Positions 29,259 to 39,613 are shown, counted from the stretch's first letter. The stretch is 64,000 nucleotides of DNA from Alishewanella agri BL06 (GCF_000272005.1 NZ_AKKU01000010.1:1-64000); one strand, 5' to 3'. The notes: generated by a model from the sequence alone, not told the origin. Program-made: numbers and translations.

Positions 29259-30496
29259 CGCTGGCCAAGTACCCGCGCCGGATCCACTTTGCTGGCCCGA
29301 TACGCGGGATACAACGTCGACAAAATACTCAGACCAAGTGCTAACAGCACCGTGACTAACACATCCTGCCACTGCAATAACGATGGAATGAAATCAATAA
29401 AATAGATACTAGGATCCAGCAAAGAACGGCCGAGTAGCTGGGTTAGTGACGCGAAAATCGGCTCGATAAACAGTGCCAGCAACACGCCACTAAAGGCACC
29501 AAATAAGGTGCCCACGACACCATTTAACGAGCCCAGTAACATAAAGATCCGGATAATTGCCACCGGCCGCATCCCCATCGTCAATAAAATCGCAATATCG
29601 GACTCTTTCTCCCGTACTGCCATCACTAATGTTGCAACAATATTAAAACACGCAACAGCGATAACCAGCGACAGTACCAGGTACAAAATCGCCCGCACCA
29701 TCTGAATATCCTGATAAACATGGCCCTGGCTGTTAAACCAGTTGCGGATATACACATAGTCTTCGGTCTGCTGTCCGAGTTGTCGCGCCAGTTGTGGTGC
29801 GGCGAAGATGTCATCAATTCTGAAGGCCAGCCCCTGCACAGCCCCGGCTGGCATCTCCAGAAAGCCATTCAGTGCCTGTAAGTCGATCCAGGCCTGACTG
29901 TAATCCAGCTGACCACCCATGGCGACAATCGCACTGATCTGCAATAAGCGGTTAGAATAGCTCGCCAGACGACCATCGGCGGTAAAGCGCGGCAGCATTA
30001 ATTGCACCTTATCCCCCACCGCTACCTGTAATGCTTTGGCGATGCCACTACCCAGCACTAATTGCTCAGCGTGCAATACGTCAAGCTCGCCGCTTTGTAT
30101 ATAGTTAGCGAAATCACTTATTTGCCGCTCTTGCTGTAGGTCCACTCCTCTGAGCTGTACTGCTTTAACCTGATTGCCACTGCGCAACATGCCATTCGCC
30201 TTGATATAAGGCGCGCCAGCGACCACTCCTGGTACAGCACTAAGAGCAGGTAATTTCTCGGGCCAGTTTTCCAGCTGATTTGACACCGCTTCCAACTCGA
30301 CATGGGGGATCACTGCCAGCAACCGCTGTTTGAGCGCTTGTTCAAAGCCATTCATCACTGACAAGGCTAAAATCAGAATAGCCACCCCAAGCGCAATGCC
30401 CAGGGTGGAAGACGCCGAAATAAAACGGATAAAACCACTGGTGTGCCGGGTAGAACGATAACGACGGGCCAGTTGCCAAACCAGACTTTGCATCAC
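29255..30496 (-). CDS. lolE: Lipoprotein-releasing system permease LolE
   Basis: Permease subunit of the LolCDE transporter, which extracts lipoproteins from the inner membrane and hands them to LolA. The 413 residues show the LolC/E plan: one N-terminal membrane helix ([19 protein letters not shown], in part), a large periplasmic domain, and three C-terminal helices within the FtsX-like region. It is the last gene of lolC-lolD-lolE, overlapping lolD by 4 bases. LolE rather than LolC is assigned by operon position and by comparison with E. coli gene order. Confidence 0.92.
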   Translation of the reverse strand: MMQSLVWQLARRYRSTRHTSGFIRFISASSTLGIALGVAILILALSVMNGFEQALKQRLLAVIPHVELEAVSNQLENWPEKLPALSAVPGVVAGAPYIKANGMLRSGNQVKAVQLRGVDLQQERQISDFANYIQSGELDVLHAEQLVLGSGIAKALQVAVGDKVQLMLPRFTADGRLASYSNRLLQISAIVAMGGQLDYSQAWIDLQALNGFLEMPAGAVQGLAFRIDDIFAAPQLARQLGQQTEDYVYIRNWFNSQGHVYQDIQMVRAILYLVLSLVIAVACFNIVATLVMAVREKESDIAILLTMGMRPVAIIRIFMLLGSLNGVVGTLFGAFSGVLLALFIEPIFASLTQLLGRSLLDPSIYFIDFIPSLLQWQDVLVTVLLALGLSILSTLYPAYRASKVDPARVLGQR

Positions 30497-31173
30497 AGCG
30501 GCTCCAACCTCCCGTCTGTCATCAGATATTGTTGATCGAGCCGGCTAGCCAGCTGTCGATCATGCGTTACTACCACAAAACTGGTTTTAAAATCCCGGTT
30601 CAGCTGTCGTAACAGCTGATAAATCGCTTCAGCCGTATGCTGATCCAGATTACCGGTCGGTTCATCTGCCAATACCAGCGCCGGTTTGGTGACTAATGCC
30701 CGGGCGATTGCTACCCGCTGCCGCTCGCCACCGCTTAGTTCTGAAGGTTTATGTTTTAGCCGGTGCGAAAGCCCGACTTTTTCTAACAAGGCACTGGCTT
30801 GCTGCTCGGCCTCTTTGCCTGCCAGGCCGCGGATCCGTAGCGGCATGGCCACATTCTCCAGCGCCGTGAAATCCATCAGTAAGTGATGAAATTGATAGAT
30901 AAAACCCAGCTTGTCATTCCGTAACGCTGCTTTGGCATTTGCCGACAGTTTCGACACCTGTTGCCCGGCCAACAGCAGTGAGCCACTATCAGCCTGATCC
31001 AAAGTTCCCAGAATGTGTAACAAGGTACTTTTACCAGAGCCAGAGCTGCCGACGATGGCGACCATTTTGCCAACCGGCACGTCCAGTTCAACCTGTTGTA
31101 ATACCTGAGTGACCTCGGCACCATCGCGATAACTTTTATTGATACCGCGGGCTTCTAATACATTATTCATCAC
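30493..31173 (-). CDS. lolD: Lipoprotein-releasing system ATP-binding protein LolD
   Basis: ATPase subunit of LolCDE, 226 residues. Walker A is [19 protein letters not shown], the signature is [15 protein letters not shown], and Walker B is [11 protein letters not shown]. It overlaps lolC by 11 bases and lolE by 4, consistent with coupled translation of the complex. In the working transporter a LolD dimer drives the LolC-LolE permease pair, and all three subunits are encoded here. Confidence 0.95.
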   Translation of the reverse strand: MMNNVLEARGINKSYRDGAEVTQVLQQVELDVPVGKMVAIVGSSGSGKSTLLHILGTLDQADSGSLLLAGQQVSKLSANAKAALRNDKLGFIYQFHHLLMDFTALENVAMPLRIRGLAGKEAEQQASALLEKVGLSHRLKHKPSELSGGERQRVAIARALVTKPALVLADEPTGNLDQHTAEAIYQLLRQLNRDFKTSFVVVTHDRQLASRLDQQYLMTDGRLEPL

Positions 31174-32362
31174 GCAAAATTTCCGCCGGATTAATTTTCA
31201 CTGCCCGCCAGGCGGGATACAACACTGCTGCCAGGGTCAGCCCCAAAGCACTGGCAAAGATACTGCCAATCTGGCTAACGTCCATCACAATCGGCAGTTC
31301 AGGTACGCCGGCGACCTGCACGCCGAATAAGGTTAACAGATTATTCAGTTGCCAGCTGCCAAGCACGCCCAGCACGACGCCGAGTAAGGCGCCCACTATT
31401 CCGTTGAACATTCCTTGTACGGCAAAGACTAAAAACAGCGCCCGATCCGTCATCCCCTGGGTTTTCAGGATGGCAACTTCGGCTTGCTTTTCCGTCACCA
31501 TCATCACCAGCGCAGAAACGATATTAAACGCCGCTACTGCGACAATCAGTAACAGCATTAACCACATCATGGCTTTTTCCATCGCAACGGCAGCAAACAA
31601 CTTACCATGACTATCACGCCAGTCGGTAACCGAGCTAAAGCCCGGTTCCTGACTTAACCGGGCTGCCAACAACGGAGCCTGAAACGGCTCCTGTAAACTG
31701 ATGCGGTAACTTGGCTCGCGCTCATTAGCGGGTAACAACAGTTGCAGATCGCCTTGTGCCGTCACGGCGAGCACTTCATCCACTTCTGAGCCGGTATCAA
31801 TAAAGCCGGCGACGGTAAATAAGCGTTGCCGTGGCATCCAGCCAAGCGGTGTGTAATTGCCACCACTGGCAAGCAGCACCCGGATTTGCTGCCCAAGACT
31901 CACTTCAAGCTGCTCGGCAAGCCCGCGTCCCAGCATAATGCTGTAACGCTGACTGAGCAGACTCTGCCAGTCTCCCAACAATAAAGATTGCTGTAAAAAA
32001 CCCGGTAATGCGTCCGGATCCAGCCCCTGTAACATCACTGCTGTCAGCTGTCGGGGGGACTGTACTAAAGCCTCGGTTTGTAATAGCGGCGTGATATCGG
32101 TTAGCGGATATTGCCGGGATAAAGCCGGTTGCCAACTTTCGGGCGGCTGCTCGGTTTTTACCAGCACATGAGGTATTACCCCGAGAATGCGTTTTTTCAG
32201 TTCAGCTTCAAAGCCATTCATTACCGAACTGACTATAGTTAATGCCATCACCCCAAGCAGAATGCCCGCGACGGAAAACAGCGTAATAAAAGAAATAAAG
32301 GCGTTACCTTTGCGGCTTTGACTGTAACGTAATCCAATGTAGAGACTGACTGGCAGATGCAT
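31163..32362 (-). CDS. lolC: Lipoprotein-releasing system permease LolC
   Basis: Permease subunit of LolCDE, 399 residues, equal in length to E. coli LolC. The start at 32362 ([19 protein letters not shown]) fits the family; a long in-frame extension upstream has no homologous character and would run into the next gene's leader. An N-terminal helix near [19 protein letters not shown], a periplasmic domain and three C-terminal helices are visible. It is the first gene of lolC-lolD-lolE, divergent from the PilZ-like gene across 109 bases. Confidence 0.93.
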   Translation of the reverse strand: MHLPVSLYIGLRYSQSRKGNAFISFITLFSVAGILLGVMALTIVSSVMNGFEAELKKRILGVIPHVLVKTEQPPESWQPALSRQYPLTDITPLLQTEALVQSPRQLTAVMLQGLDPDALPGFLQQSLLLGDWQSLLSQRYSIMLGRGLAEQLEVSLGQQIRVLLASGGNYTPLGWMPRQRLFTVAGFIDTGSEVDEVLAVTAQGDLQLLLPANEREPSYRISLQEPFQAPLLAARLSQEPGFSSVTDWRDSHGKLFAAVAMEKAMMWLMLLLIVAVAAFNIVSALVMMVTEKQAEVAILKTQGMTDRALFLVFAVQGMFNGIVGALLGVVLGVLGSWQLNNLLTLFGVQVAGVPELPIVMDVSQIGSIFASALGLTLAAVLYPAWRAVKINPAEILRDE

Positions 32363-32471
32363 GTGATAATTCAGGACTTTATCCCGGTTAGATGATAAAT
32401 TAGCAGAAAAAGTGGTGCCGATAATAGAGAGTATTCGGCACAATAACAAGCGGCAGCCCGAGGTAACCTTT

Positions 32472-33050
32472 ATGCAAACCGAATTAGACCAGTTAAACGA
32501 AGCCTTTGTGCAGTTTTTTAAGGTCGAACACGCTATTGCGATCAATGTGTTGCCGTTGGCTGGCCCGCTTCCCGATGAAGCGACCTTTGTTGCCGCCATT
32601 CCGGAGCCTTTTCTATTGGCCGGCAATATGGGACAGCTAAATCTCAATTCGCTACGTTCTTTGCAGCGCCTGGGCGAATTGGCGGAGGAACTGGCTAACT
32701 ATTTGCAGCAGCAAGCCCGGAAACTCGATTTACTGATGCATTATGTGATCCGGCAACAGGACTTGCCGGAACATCGCTATATTACGCAGAGTTACGGTGG
32801 TGCCGGCCTGACCTTTTTAGCGAAATCTCAACTGCTCCCTTTGACCGTTACTGAACTGAAGCTTTTTCTGGCGGATAATGCCGGCGCAGTTTTTTGTTAT
32901 GGCCAGGTCCTCAGCAGTGAGCCGGTCGGCGACAACTTCCTGACCAAAATCGTTTTTATGCAAATCCGCGACGAAGACCGCGAATTACTGGTACGCGCCA
33001 GCCTGCAGCAACAAGCCCGGCAGCTGAAACAAAAAGCTGCCGAGCGTTGA
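32472..33050 (+). CDS. PilZ-like protein with degenerate c-di-GMP motif
   Basis: A 192-residue soluble protein. Its second half resembles a PilZ beta-barrel: a TQSYGGAGL segment (residues 105-113) stands where the (D/N)xSxxG motif is expected, followed by strands and a closing helix-rich tail (FMQIRDEDRELLVRASLQQQ). The Asp/Asn of the motif is replaced by Thr, and I see no RxxxR motif ahead of it, so c-di-GMP binding is doubtful. The first 100 residues contain a long helical region (residues 60-95). The ATG at 32472 has an aggt ribosome binding site. It lies between lolC (divergent) and mfd (same strand, 64 bases on). Family assignment is moderate; a non-PilZ fold is possible. Confidence 0.6.
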   Translation: MQTELDQLNEAFVQFFKVEHAIAINVLPLAGPLPDEATFVAAIPEPFLLAGNMGQLNLNSLRSLQRLGELAEELANYLQQQARKLDLLMHYVIRQQDLPEHRYITQSYGGAGLTFLAKSQLLPLTVTELKLFLADNAGAVFCYGQVLSSEPVGDNFLTKIVFMQIRDEDRELLVRASLQQQARQLKQKAAER

Positions 33051-33114
33051 ACAAATTCTGCCATAACGGCGTAAGCCATTGCGGCCAAGAACAACAACAG
33101 GTTTTAATTCTTAC

Positions 33115-36100
33115 ATGCAGCTTCTAAACACCTTATCGATGCAGTTATCCCAGCGCGAGCAACAGAGCCTGGGCCAGTTAACCGGTGCTGCCTTACCACT
33201 TTATATCAGCGAACTGGTGCAGCAACATCCTGCGGTTTACCTGCTGATTGTGCAGGACACCCCGGCGGCATTGCGGCTGGAGCAAGAGTTGGCAGTATTT
33301 CTGGATCCCAGCCAATGTCCACTTCTCACCTTACCAGACTGGGAAACCCTACCCTATGATGTGTTTTCGCCGCATCAGGATATTATTTCGCAGCGACTGG
33401 AAACCCTGTATCGGTTACCCCGCTTAAAGCACGCTTTAGTCATAGTACCGGTTAGCACCTTACTGCTTAGGATTGCCGGGCGTGAACATTTGGAGCAACA
33501 CAGCTTTTTAATCCGTGAACAGCAGCAAACCGATCTGACAGCCTTAAAACAGCAGCTCACTGCCGTGGGCTACCGCCATGTTGAACAGGTTATGGAACAC
33601 GGTGAATTTTCGGTGCGCGGCTCCCTGCTGGACTTATACCCGATGGGCGCCACTACACCTTATCGGATCGATTTTTTTGACGATGAAGTTGATGCCATTC
33701 GCACCTTCGATCCGGACACCCAGCGCAGCTTAGATAAGGTGCCACAGATCGCACTGCTACCGGCGCATGAATTTCCGACCGATAAAGCCGCCATTGAGCG
33801 GTTCCGGCTAAAATACCGCGAGCGCTTTGCCGCCCGCAACGAAAAAGAATCGCTGTATCAGCAGGTAAGCCAGGGCATTTTGCCGGCCGGTATCGAGTAC
33901 TATTTACCCTTGTTTGCCGAAAGTACCAGTAGCTTATTTTCCTATCTGCCGGCCAACAGCCGGGTGTTGATTTGTGGTGACATAGAACATAGCGCCCAGC
34001 AGTTCTGGACTGAACTAAAACGCCGCTATCAGGATAGAGCTATCGATCTGCTAAGGCCCATTTTGCCTCCAGCGGAACTCTATCTGGCGGTCGATGAACT
34101 GTTCGCACTGTTAAAAGACTTACCCCGGGCTAAACTGAGTCGGGCTGCGCTCCCCGCCAAAGCTGGCATGCACAACTTACCCGTGGCGGAGCTGCCGGCG
34201 CTGAACATCAATCATCAATTGAAACAGCCACTGGAAGCCTTACTCAGTTTTTTAGTCACGCTAAAACAGCAGCAAGGCCGGGCACTGTTCCTGGTGGAAA
34301 GTGAAGGCCGGCGCGAGAGTTTACTGCAACTATTGCACAGAGCAGCAGTGCACTTGCGCGAATACCCCAGCCTGACGGCCTTTTGGCAGGCCGAAGATGA
34401 TTTGGGGGTAATGGTTGGTAATTTGGAGCAAGGCGCCCTGCTGCAGCTGGATAAGCCGCTGGCACTGATTAGCGAAAATGAATTGTTCGGCCAGAAAATC
34501 AGCCAACGCCGACGCCGCAAGCAAAGCCAACAAATCTCTTCCGATACCATTATCCGTAATCTGGCAGAGCTGAGCCTTGGTCAGCCGGTTGTGCATTTAC
34601 AACATGGTATTGGCCGTTATCAGGGTTTACAGGTATTAGATGCCGCCGGCATCAGCGCTGAGTTTGTTACCATTGAGTACGCCGGTGGTAGCAAGCTGTA
34701 TGTGCCGGTGACCTCATTGCATTTATTAAGTCGCTATTCCGGTAGCGATGCCGAGCATGCACCGCTGCATAAACTCGGTAACGATACCTGGGAGAAAGCC
34801 CGTAAAAAAGCTGCCGAAAAGGTGCGTGATGTCGCGGCAGAATTGCTGGATATCTATGCCCAACGTGCGGCGCACCAGGGCTATGCGTTTAAACTGGATC
34901 AACAGCAATACGCGGCTTTTGCCGACAGCTTCCCGTTTGAAGAAACGGCCGACCAGTTAGATGCGATTAATGCGGTACTAAACGATATGCAGCAACCACA
35001 ACCGATGGATCGACTGGTGTGTGGTGATGTCGGCTTTGGTAAAACCGAGGTGGCGATGCGTGCCGCCTTTGTCTCGGTCAATGACGGTAAACAAGTCGCC
35101 TTATTGGTGCCCACCACGCTATTGGCACAACAACATTTTGAGAACTTTAAAGACCGTTTTGCCAACTGGCCGGTACGGGTTGAAGTGTTGTCACGCTTTG
35201 TTAGCCCCAAGGCGCAAAAAACCATCCTTGACGATCTGACTCAAGGCAAGGTTGATATCCTGATTGGTACCCATAAATTACTACAAGACGATATTAAATT
35301 TGCTGATCTGGGTTTGCTGATTGTCGATGAAGAGCACCGTTTTGGCGTGCGGCAAAAAGAGAAAATCAAAGCGCTGCGCGCCAATATTGATATTCTGACG
35401 CTGACCGCAACACCAATACCGCGCACTCTGAATATGTCGATGTCTGGCATGCGTGATTTATCTATTATCGCTACCCCACCTGCCCGCCGTTTGGCGGTAA
35501 AAACCTTTGTCCGCGAGTTCGAAAATGGCCTGCTACGCGAAGCCATTATGCGGGAGATCCTGCGCGGCGGTCAGGTGTATTTTCTGCACAACGATGTTGC
35601 CAGCATCGAGAAAATGGCCAGCGATTTGCTTGAGCTGGTACCGGAAGCCAATATAGCCATTGCCCATGGCCAGTTACGCGAACGTGAGCTGGAACAGATT
35701 ATGGCCGACTTCTATCATCAGCGGTATAACTTGTTATTGTGCTCTACCATTATTGAAACCGGCATCGACGTGCCAACAGCCAATACCATTATTATTAATC
35801 GCGCCGATAATTTTGGTCTGGCACAGTTGCATCAGCTGCGAGGCCGGGTCGGTCGCTCGCATCATCAGGCTTATGCTTATTTACTGACACCGCCACCGAA
35901 GCGTTTGACCAAAGATGCTGAAAAACGGCTGGAAGCCATTGCCAGTCTGGAAGATCTCGGTGCCGGTTTTGCGCTGGCGACCCATGACCTCGAGATTCGC
36001 GGCGCCGGTGAGTTATTAGGTGATGAGCAAAGCGGCCAGATTGAGGCGGTGGGTTTTACGCTCTATATGGAAATGCTGGAAGAAGCGGTACAGGCACTTA

Positions 36101-36591
36101 AAGCCGGCCGCGAACCGAGTCTGGATAGCCTGTTAAGTCAGCAAACGGAAATTGAGTTGAAGATTCCGGCGCTGTTGCCGGAGAGCTATATTCCGGACGT
36201 GAATTTGCGGCTGTCGTTCTATAAAAAGCTGGCCAGCGTGCGCAATGAACAAGAGTTGGACGAGGTTCAGGTTGAATTAATCGACCGTTTTGGATTATTA
36301 CCGGATGCCGCCAAACATCTGGTGCAACTGAGTAGCTTTAAACTGTTGGCACAGGAGTTAGGTATTAAACGGATTGAAGCTAATGCCAAGGGTGGTGTGA
36401 TAGAATTCGCCGAAAGAACTATGGTTAACCCGGCTTACATTATCCAGTTGATCCAAACACAATCACGGATCTTTAAGCTGGAACAAGGCCAAAAACTGCG
36501 CTTCCAGATTGCCGCAGTGGATTATAAAGACCGGTTACAACTGATCAGCAATATGCTGGCCGAGCTGGCCAAACATAAGGTAGGACATTAA
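33115..36591 (+). CDS. mfd: Transcription-repair coupling factor
   Basis: ATP-dependent translocase that removes stalled RNA polymerase and recruits UvrA to DNA damage. The 1158-residue length suits the family. Order: a UvrB-like N-terminal region, an RNA-polymerase-interaction domain (LSLGQPVVHLQHGIGRYQGL, in part), the helicase core with Walker A (GDVGFGKTEVAMRAA), DEEHRFG and the TATPIPRTL motif, then the C-terminal regulatory domain. The start at 33115 is the family-like ATG; an upstream in-frame start adds 12 residues. The stop overlaps the csiV start by one base. Confidence 0.97.
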   Translation: MQLLNTLSMQLSQREQQSLGQLTGAALPLYISELVQQHPAVYLLIVQDTPAALRLEQELAVFLDPSQCPLLTLPDWETLPYDVFSPHQDIISQRLETLYRLPRLKHALVIVPVSTLLLRIAGREHLEQHSFLIREQQQTDLTALKQQLTAVGYRHVEQVMEHGEFSVRGSLLDLYPMGATTPYRIDFFDDEVDAIRTFDPDTQRSLDKVPQIALLPAHEFPTDKAAIERFRLKYRERFAARNEKESLYQQVSQGILPAGIEYYLPLFAESTSSLFSYLPANSRVLICGDIEHSAQQFWTELKRRYQDRAIDLLRPILPPAELYLAVDELFALLKDLPRAKLSRAALPAKAGMHNLPVAELPALNINHQLKQPLEALLSFLVTLKQQQGRALFLVESEGRRESLLQLLHRAAVHLREYPSLTAFWQAEDDLGVMVGNLEQGALLQLDKPLALISENELFGQKISQRRRRKQSQQISSDTIIRNLAELSLGQPVVHLQHGIGRYQGLQVLDAAGISAEFVTIEYAGGSKLYVPVTSLHLLSRYSGSDAEHAPLHKLGNDTWEKARKKAAEKVRDVAAELLDIYAQRAAHQGYAFKLDQQQYAAFADSFPFEETADQLDAINAVLNDMQQPQPMDRLVCGDVGFGKTEVAMRAAFVSVNDGKQVALLVPTTLLAQQHFENFKDRFANWPVRVEVLSRFVSPKAQKTILDDLTQGKVDILIGTHKLLQDDIKFADLGLLIVDEEHRFGVRQKEKIKALRANIDILTLTATPIPRTLNMSMSGMRDLSIIATPPARRLAVKTFVREFENGLLREAIMREILRGGQVYFLHNDVASIEKMASDLLELVPEANIAIAHGQLRERELEQIMADFYHQRYNLLLCSTIIETGIDVPTANTIIINRADNFGLAQLHQLRGRVGRSHHQAYAYLLTPPPKRLTKDAEKRLEAIASLEDLGAGFALATHDLEIRGAGELLGDEQSGQIEAVGFTLYMEMLEEAVQALKAGREPSLDSLLSQQTEIELKIPALLPESYIPDVNLRLSFYKKLASVRNEQELDEVQVELIDRFGLLPDAAKHLVQLSSFKLLAQELGIKRIEANAKGGVIEFAERTMVNPAYIIQLIQTQSRIFKLEQGQKLRFQIAAVDYKDRLQLISNMLAELAKHKVGH

Positions 36592-37631
36592 TGAAATTTC
36601 GGCTGTTATTCGGCAGTTGTTTATTATTAAACGCCCTGACAATACAAGCTAACGAACGTTGGTTTGAAGTGGAGATGATTATCTTTGAACGTACCGCCGA
36701 CAGTGCATTAAAAGAGGCATTCCCGGAGCAGGTTACGCCAATCAGACTGGGGCGTAACCTGGATTTACTTAGTGCGCGGGTTAATCCTGATGTCACCTCT
36801 CTGGTGCTGGCGCTGCAACCTTGCCATCCACCGGCGGTTACGACCGCTCCCGCTAGTCCGGTCGCGCCGGATTGGCGGGTACCAGAAGCAGTTATGTGCT
36901 GGCAAGAAACTCAGCCCTTGGCCTGGCAGTCCACAAAGCTGTTTCCCGAATACACCTTAAATACCCGTGGCAGTTGGCCACAACAAATTGGCCCCAGAAT
37001 CACTGGCACTGCGGGACATCAAACTACGCCCTATCTGGCAGCCGACAGTGCTATGCAACTTACCGAAGTTGCGGAACGGATCCGCCGGCAACGCCAGCAC
37101 CAGTTGTTATTACATACCGTCTGGCGCCAGGCACCGGTCACTGAGCGGCGGGCCATTCCCAGCCGCTGGTATGCCGGGCGCAACTATAGTCAGCAATTTG
37201 ACTACTGGGGACAACCGCTGACGAATACGGCTACCGTTGTCGAGACCGCAAGTACTGTGGCCAGTGGCGATTTGCTGGAGCAAATTGACAGTCGTCTGCA
37301 ACAGCTTGCTGCTGGCGTCCCCCTGGCGCAACCGACTGAGAATAGCGAAGAGCAACGCCGGCTGGCACAAAGCAATGCCAATATCCCTGAGCAAGTCTGG
37401 CAGCTGGACGGGTTATTTAAGCTGCATCTCGATCATTACTTGTTTGTGAATACCGACTTTAACCTGCGCCAGCTAAAGGATGGTAAGCTGAACAGCATTA
37501 ACATTAAACAAAGCCGACGCTTGATTAGCGGTGAAATTCATTATTTAGATCACCCGAAACTTGGCATCGTATTGCAAATTCGTCGCTTCGAGCCGCCGAT
37601 TGCGCCGGCGCAGCCAGAGGGAGCAGAATAA
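36591..37631 (+). CDS. csiV: CsiV-like periplasmic protein
   Basis: A 346-residue exported protein with a signal peptide at residues 1-20 (cleavage likely after IQA). The mature N-terminus, ERWFEVEMIIFERT, is the family hallmark. CsiV, described in Shewanella, is a peptidoglycan-binding protein linked to cell-shape and division phenotypes; the symbol is assigned by family resemblance and by the conserved position just after mfd. Translation is coupled to mfd through overlapping stop and start (taatg). Confidence 0.78.
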   Translation: MKFRLLFGSCLLLNALTIQANERWFEVEMIIFERTADSALKEAFPEQVTPIRLGRNLDLLSARVNPDVTSLVLALQPCHPPAVTTAPASPVAPDWRVPEAVMCWQETQPLAWQSTKLFPEYTLNTRGSWPQQIGPRITGTAGHQTTPYLAADSAMQLTEVAERIRRQRQHQLLLHTVWRQAPVTERRAIPSRWYAGRNYSQQFDYWGQPLTNTATVVETASTVASGDLLEQIDSRLQQLAAGVPLAQPTENSEEQRRLAQSNANIPEQVWQLDGLFKLHLDHYLFVNTDFNLRQLKDGKLNSINIKQSRRLISGEIHYLDHPKLGIVLQIRRFEPPIAPAQPEGAE

Positions 37632-37632
37632 G

Positions 37633-38139
37633 ATGCGGTTACAGCCCGTTGATAAACAACGTTACCGGCAACGCCTGAACCGCATCACTGTGCTGAGTAT
37701 CCTGGCACTGCTCGTGATTAGCCTGGCCAGCTCGACGTTATTGATCAGCTTGTTTGCCACCGGTTCAGGTTCTAACTTCTGGTTAAATCTGAGCGGCGTA
37801 GTTATCGGTTGTCTGGTAGTGGGCTTTAGTTTAAAGCGGCTGCGTAGCCGGCCTTACTTTGCTGAGGTAGCCTATATCTGGGATTTAAAACACGAATTAA
37901 ATTTAATACAGCGTAAACTGCGAGCCATTCAAGCAGCAGCTGAACAGAATGATGCTACCGCCCTGCTAATTCTGGCCTTTAGTTACGCCGGTTCACGACT
38001 AATTTGGCAGCTGGATGATAATACGCTGATGATGTCCGAGCTAAATCTGGCGGATAATAAACTGCAAGAACAAATCAGCGGGCTAGGCCTTAAGCTCGAC
38101 TTGGATACATACCGGCGTGAATTACTCGCGCGCTTTTAA
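37633..38139 (+). CDS. DUF3087 membrane protein
   Basis: A 168-residue protein with a basic N-terminus, two membrane helices (about residues 19-42 and 52-70) and a soluble C-terminal helical region. The plan agrees with the uncharacterised DUF3087 family. It begins 1 base after the csiV stop, so it is in the mfd-csiV run. No function can be assigned from the sequence. Confidence 0.78.
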   Translation: MRLQPVDKQRYRQRLNRITVLSILALLVISLASSTLLISLFATGSGSNFWLNLSGVVIGCLVVGFSLKRLRSRPYFAEVAYIWDLKHELNLIQRKLRAIQAAAEQNDATALLILAFSYAGSRLIWQLDDNTLMMSELNLADNKLQEQISGLGLKLDLDTYRRELLARF

Positions 38140-38158
38140 CCTTACCACAGGATAGCTG

Positions 38159-39094
38159 ATGTCAATTAACTGGTTTCCGGGCCATATGCACAAGGCCCGC
38201 AAAGAAATCGCTGAGGTGATGCCACAGGTCGATATTATTATCGAAATGCTGGATGCCCGTATTCCGTTTTCCAGTGAAAACCCACTGGTACCGCAACTGC
38301 GCAAAGATACGCCTTGTATCAAAGTATTGAATAAAGCCGATCTGGCTGATCCTGCCCTGACCGCGCGCTGGGTTGACTATTTTGCCGAGCAAAAAAATGT
38401 CCGCGCTATCCCAATCAGCCAACAGCAACCGGAACAAATTAAAGCCCTGCTTGAGCTTTGCAATAGCATGCTGCCGGAACGCAATCTGGAACTGAGAGCC
38501 GCCCGAGCAATGATTATGGGCATTCCTAATGTAGGAAAATCCACCCTAATCAATACCTTAGCTGGCAGAATCATTGCTAAAACCGGTAACGAGGCAGGTG
38601 TAACCAAAGCGCAGCAAAGGATCAAACTCGAGAACAATGTGATCCTGACCGATACGCCCGGCTTTTTATGGCCCAAGCTCAGCCCGACCACCTGTGGTTA
38701 TCGTCTGGCGGTGACCGGCGCCATTAAAGACACCGTATTTGATTATGCCGATATCGCGCTCTTTGCCGCTGACTACCTGCTGCAAGCTTATCCGGCAGCA
38801 GTGATGGCACGGTTCGGACTAACGGAGCAGCCAGAGAACGATCTGGCACTGCTGGATGCCATCGGTATGCGTCGTGGCGCAATGCGCAAAGGCGGCGTGG
38901 TCGATTTAGAAAAAGCCGGTGCGATCTTAATCACTGAACTCCGGGCCGGTAACCTCGGCCCTATTACGCTGGAAACGCCTGAGATGGTGAGTCAGGAACT
39001 GATCGACGCCAAGGCCGAAGAAGCGGCAAAGTCGGCAGAGAAAGCCGAACGCGAAGCCGAGCGCAAACGCAAAGCGCAAAAACGTTACCGTTAA
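38159..39094 (+). CDS. ylqF: YlqF/RbgA-family ribosome biogenesis GTPase
   Basis: A circularly permuted GTPase of 311 residues. The G4 motif (NKAD) comes first at about residue 59, followed by G1 (GIPNVGKST) and G3 (DTPG), which is the permuted order of the YlqF/RbgA family. In Bacillus RbgA is needed for late assembly of the 50S subunit; the role in gammaproteobacteria is less clear. A very charged C-terminal tail (residues about 280-311, KAEEAAKSAEKAEREAERK in part) suggests RNA or ribosome contact. Confidence 0.9.
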   Translation: MSINWFPGHMHKARKEIAEVMPQVDIIIEMLDARIPFSSENPLVPQLRKDTPCIKVLNKADLADPALTARWVDYFAEQKNVRAIPISQQQPEQIKALLELCNSMLPERNLELRAARAMIMGIPNVGKSTLINTLAGRIIAKTGNEAGVTKAQQRIKLENNVILTDTPGFLWPKLSPTTCGYRLAVTGAIKDTVFDYADIALFAADYLLQAYPAAVMARFGLTEQPENDLALLDAIGMRRGAMRKGGVVDLEKAGAILITELRAGNLGPITLETPEMVSQELIDAKAEEAAKSAEKAEREAERKRKAQKRYR

Positions 39095-39103
39095 GGAGTT
39101 GAG

Positions 39104-39517
39104 ATGAGCGAGCCGCTGTTACAACTGACGTATATTAGCGATATTCCCTCATCGCTCACAGCATCGGATATTGCGGCTATTCATCAACAAGCTAATCGCA
39201 ACAACCAGCAGTTAGGATTAACCGGGCTGCTGTTGCATACCGGACGGCATTTTATGCAATTACTGGAAGGTCCAGCGCCGTTGGTGCGTTCACGCTTTGC
39301 CATTATCGCAGCCGATCCGCGGCATCAGCAGGTGCGATTAATCAGCGAACGGTCAATCGCCAGCCGGCAGTTCCCAAACTGGCACATGGGATTAAAACGA
39401 CTGTTAGATCAGGATGAAGATGCCGATCTGACGGCTGTAATCAACCTCTACGGCCAACAGCAACACTTCTCACCACAGCACGCCGAGGCTATCGCCCTGT
39501 TATTTCAGGCGGTTTAA
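39104..39517 (+). CDS. Stand-alone BLUF blue-light photoreceptor
   Basis: A 137-residue protein made of a single BLUF domain, a flavin-binding blue-light sensor. The residues central to the photocycle are in place: tyrosine 10 (LTYIS), asparagine 34 in the ANRNNQQLGLTG helix, and glutamine 52 in FMQLLEG. The C-terminal WHM segment holds tryptophan 93 and methionine 95, where BLUF proteins carry a conserved Trp/Met pair. There is no EAL or other output domain, so signalling must pass through a partner. It begins 9 bases after the ylqF stop and may share its transcript, though no functional link between the two is known. Short BLUF proteins of this kind (PixD/Slr1694-like) act by protein-protein contact. 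Confidence 0.88.
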   Translation: MSEPLLQLTYISDIPSSLTASDIAAIHQQANRNNQQLGLTGLLLHTGRHFMQLLEGPAPLVRSRFAIIAADPRHQQVRLISERSIASRQFPNWHMGLKRLLDQDEDADLTAVINLYGQQQHFSPQHAEAIALLFQAV

Positions 39518-39570
39518 GCTCAACGCTGCTTTTTTAAACAGCAGCCACTGTATCTTTAGCGCGCTTTAGG

Positions 39571-39576
39571 TATAAT
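39571..39576 (+). promoter_or_regulatory. Candidate rimO promoter (-10) inside a GC stem
   Basis: A perfect TATAAT is flanked by gcgcgc at 39559-39564 and 39577-39582, so the -10 element sits in the loop of a possible stem. It lies 38 bases upstream of the rimO ATG. The -35 (ctgtat) is weak. Confidence 0.45.
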
Positions 39577-39613
39577 GCGCGCCCGGTTTTTCCTTTACCC
39601 TGCACAGGCAACT

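Noticed and set aside
32363..32647. Longer start for lolC adding 95 codons
   Set aside because: The extension has no membrane-protein character, overlaps the PilZ-like gene, and lolC at 399 residues equals the known family length.
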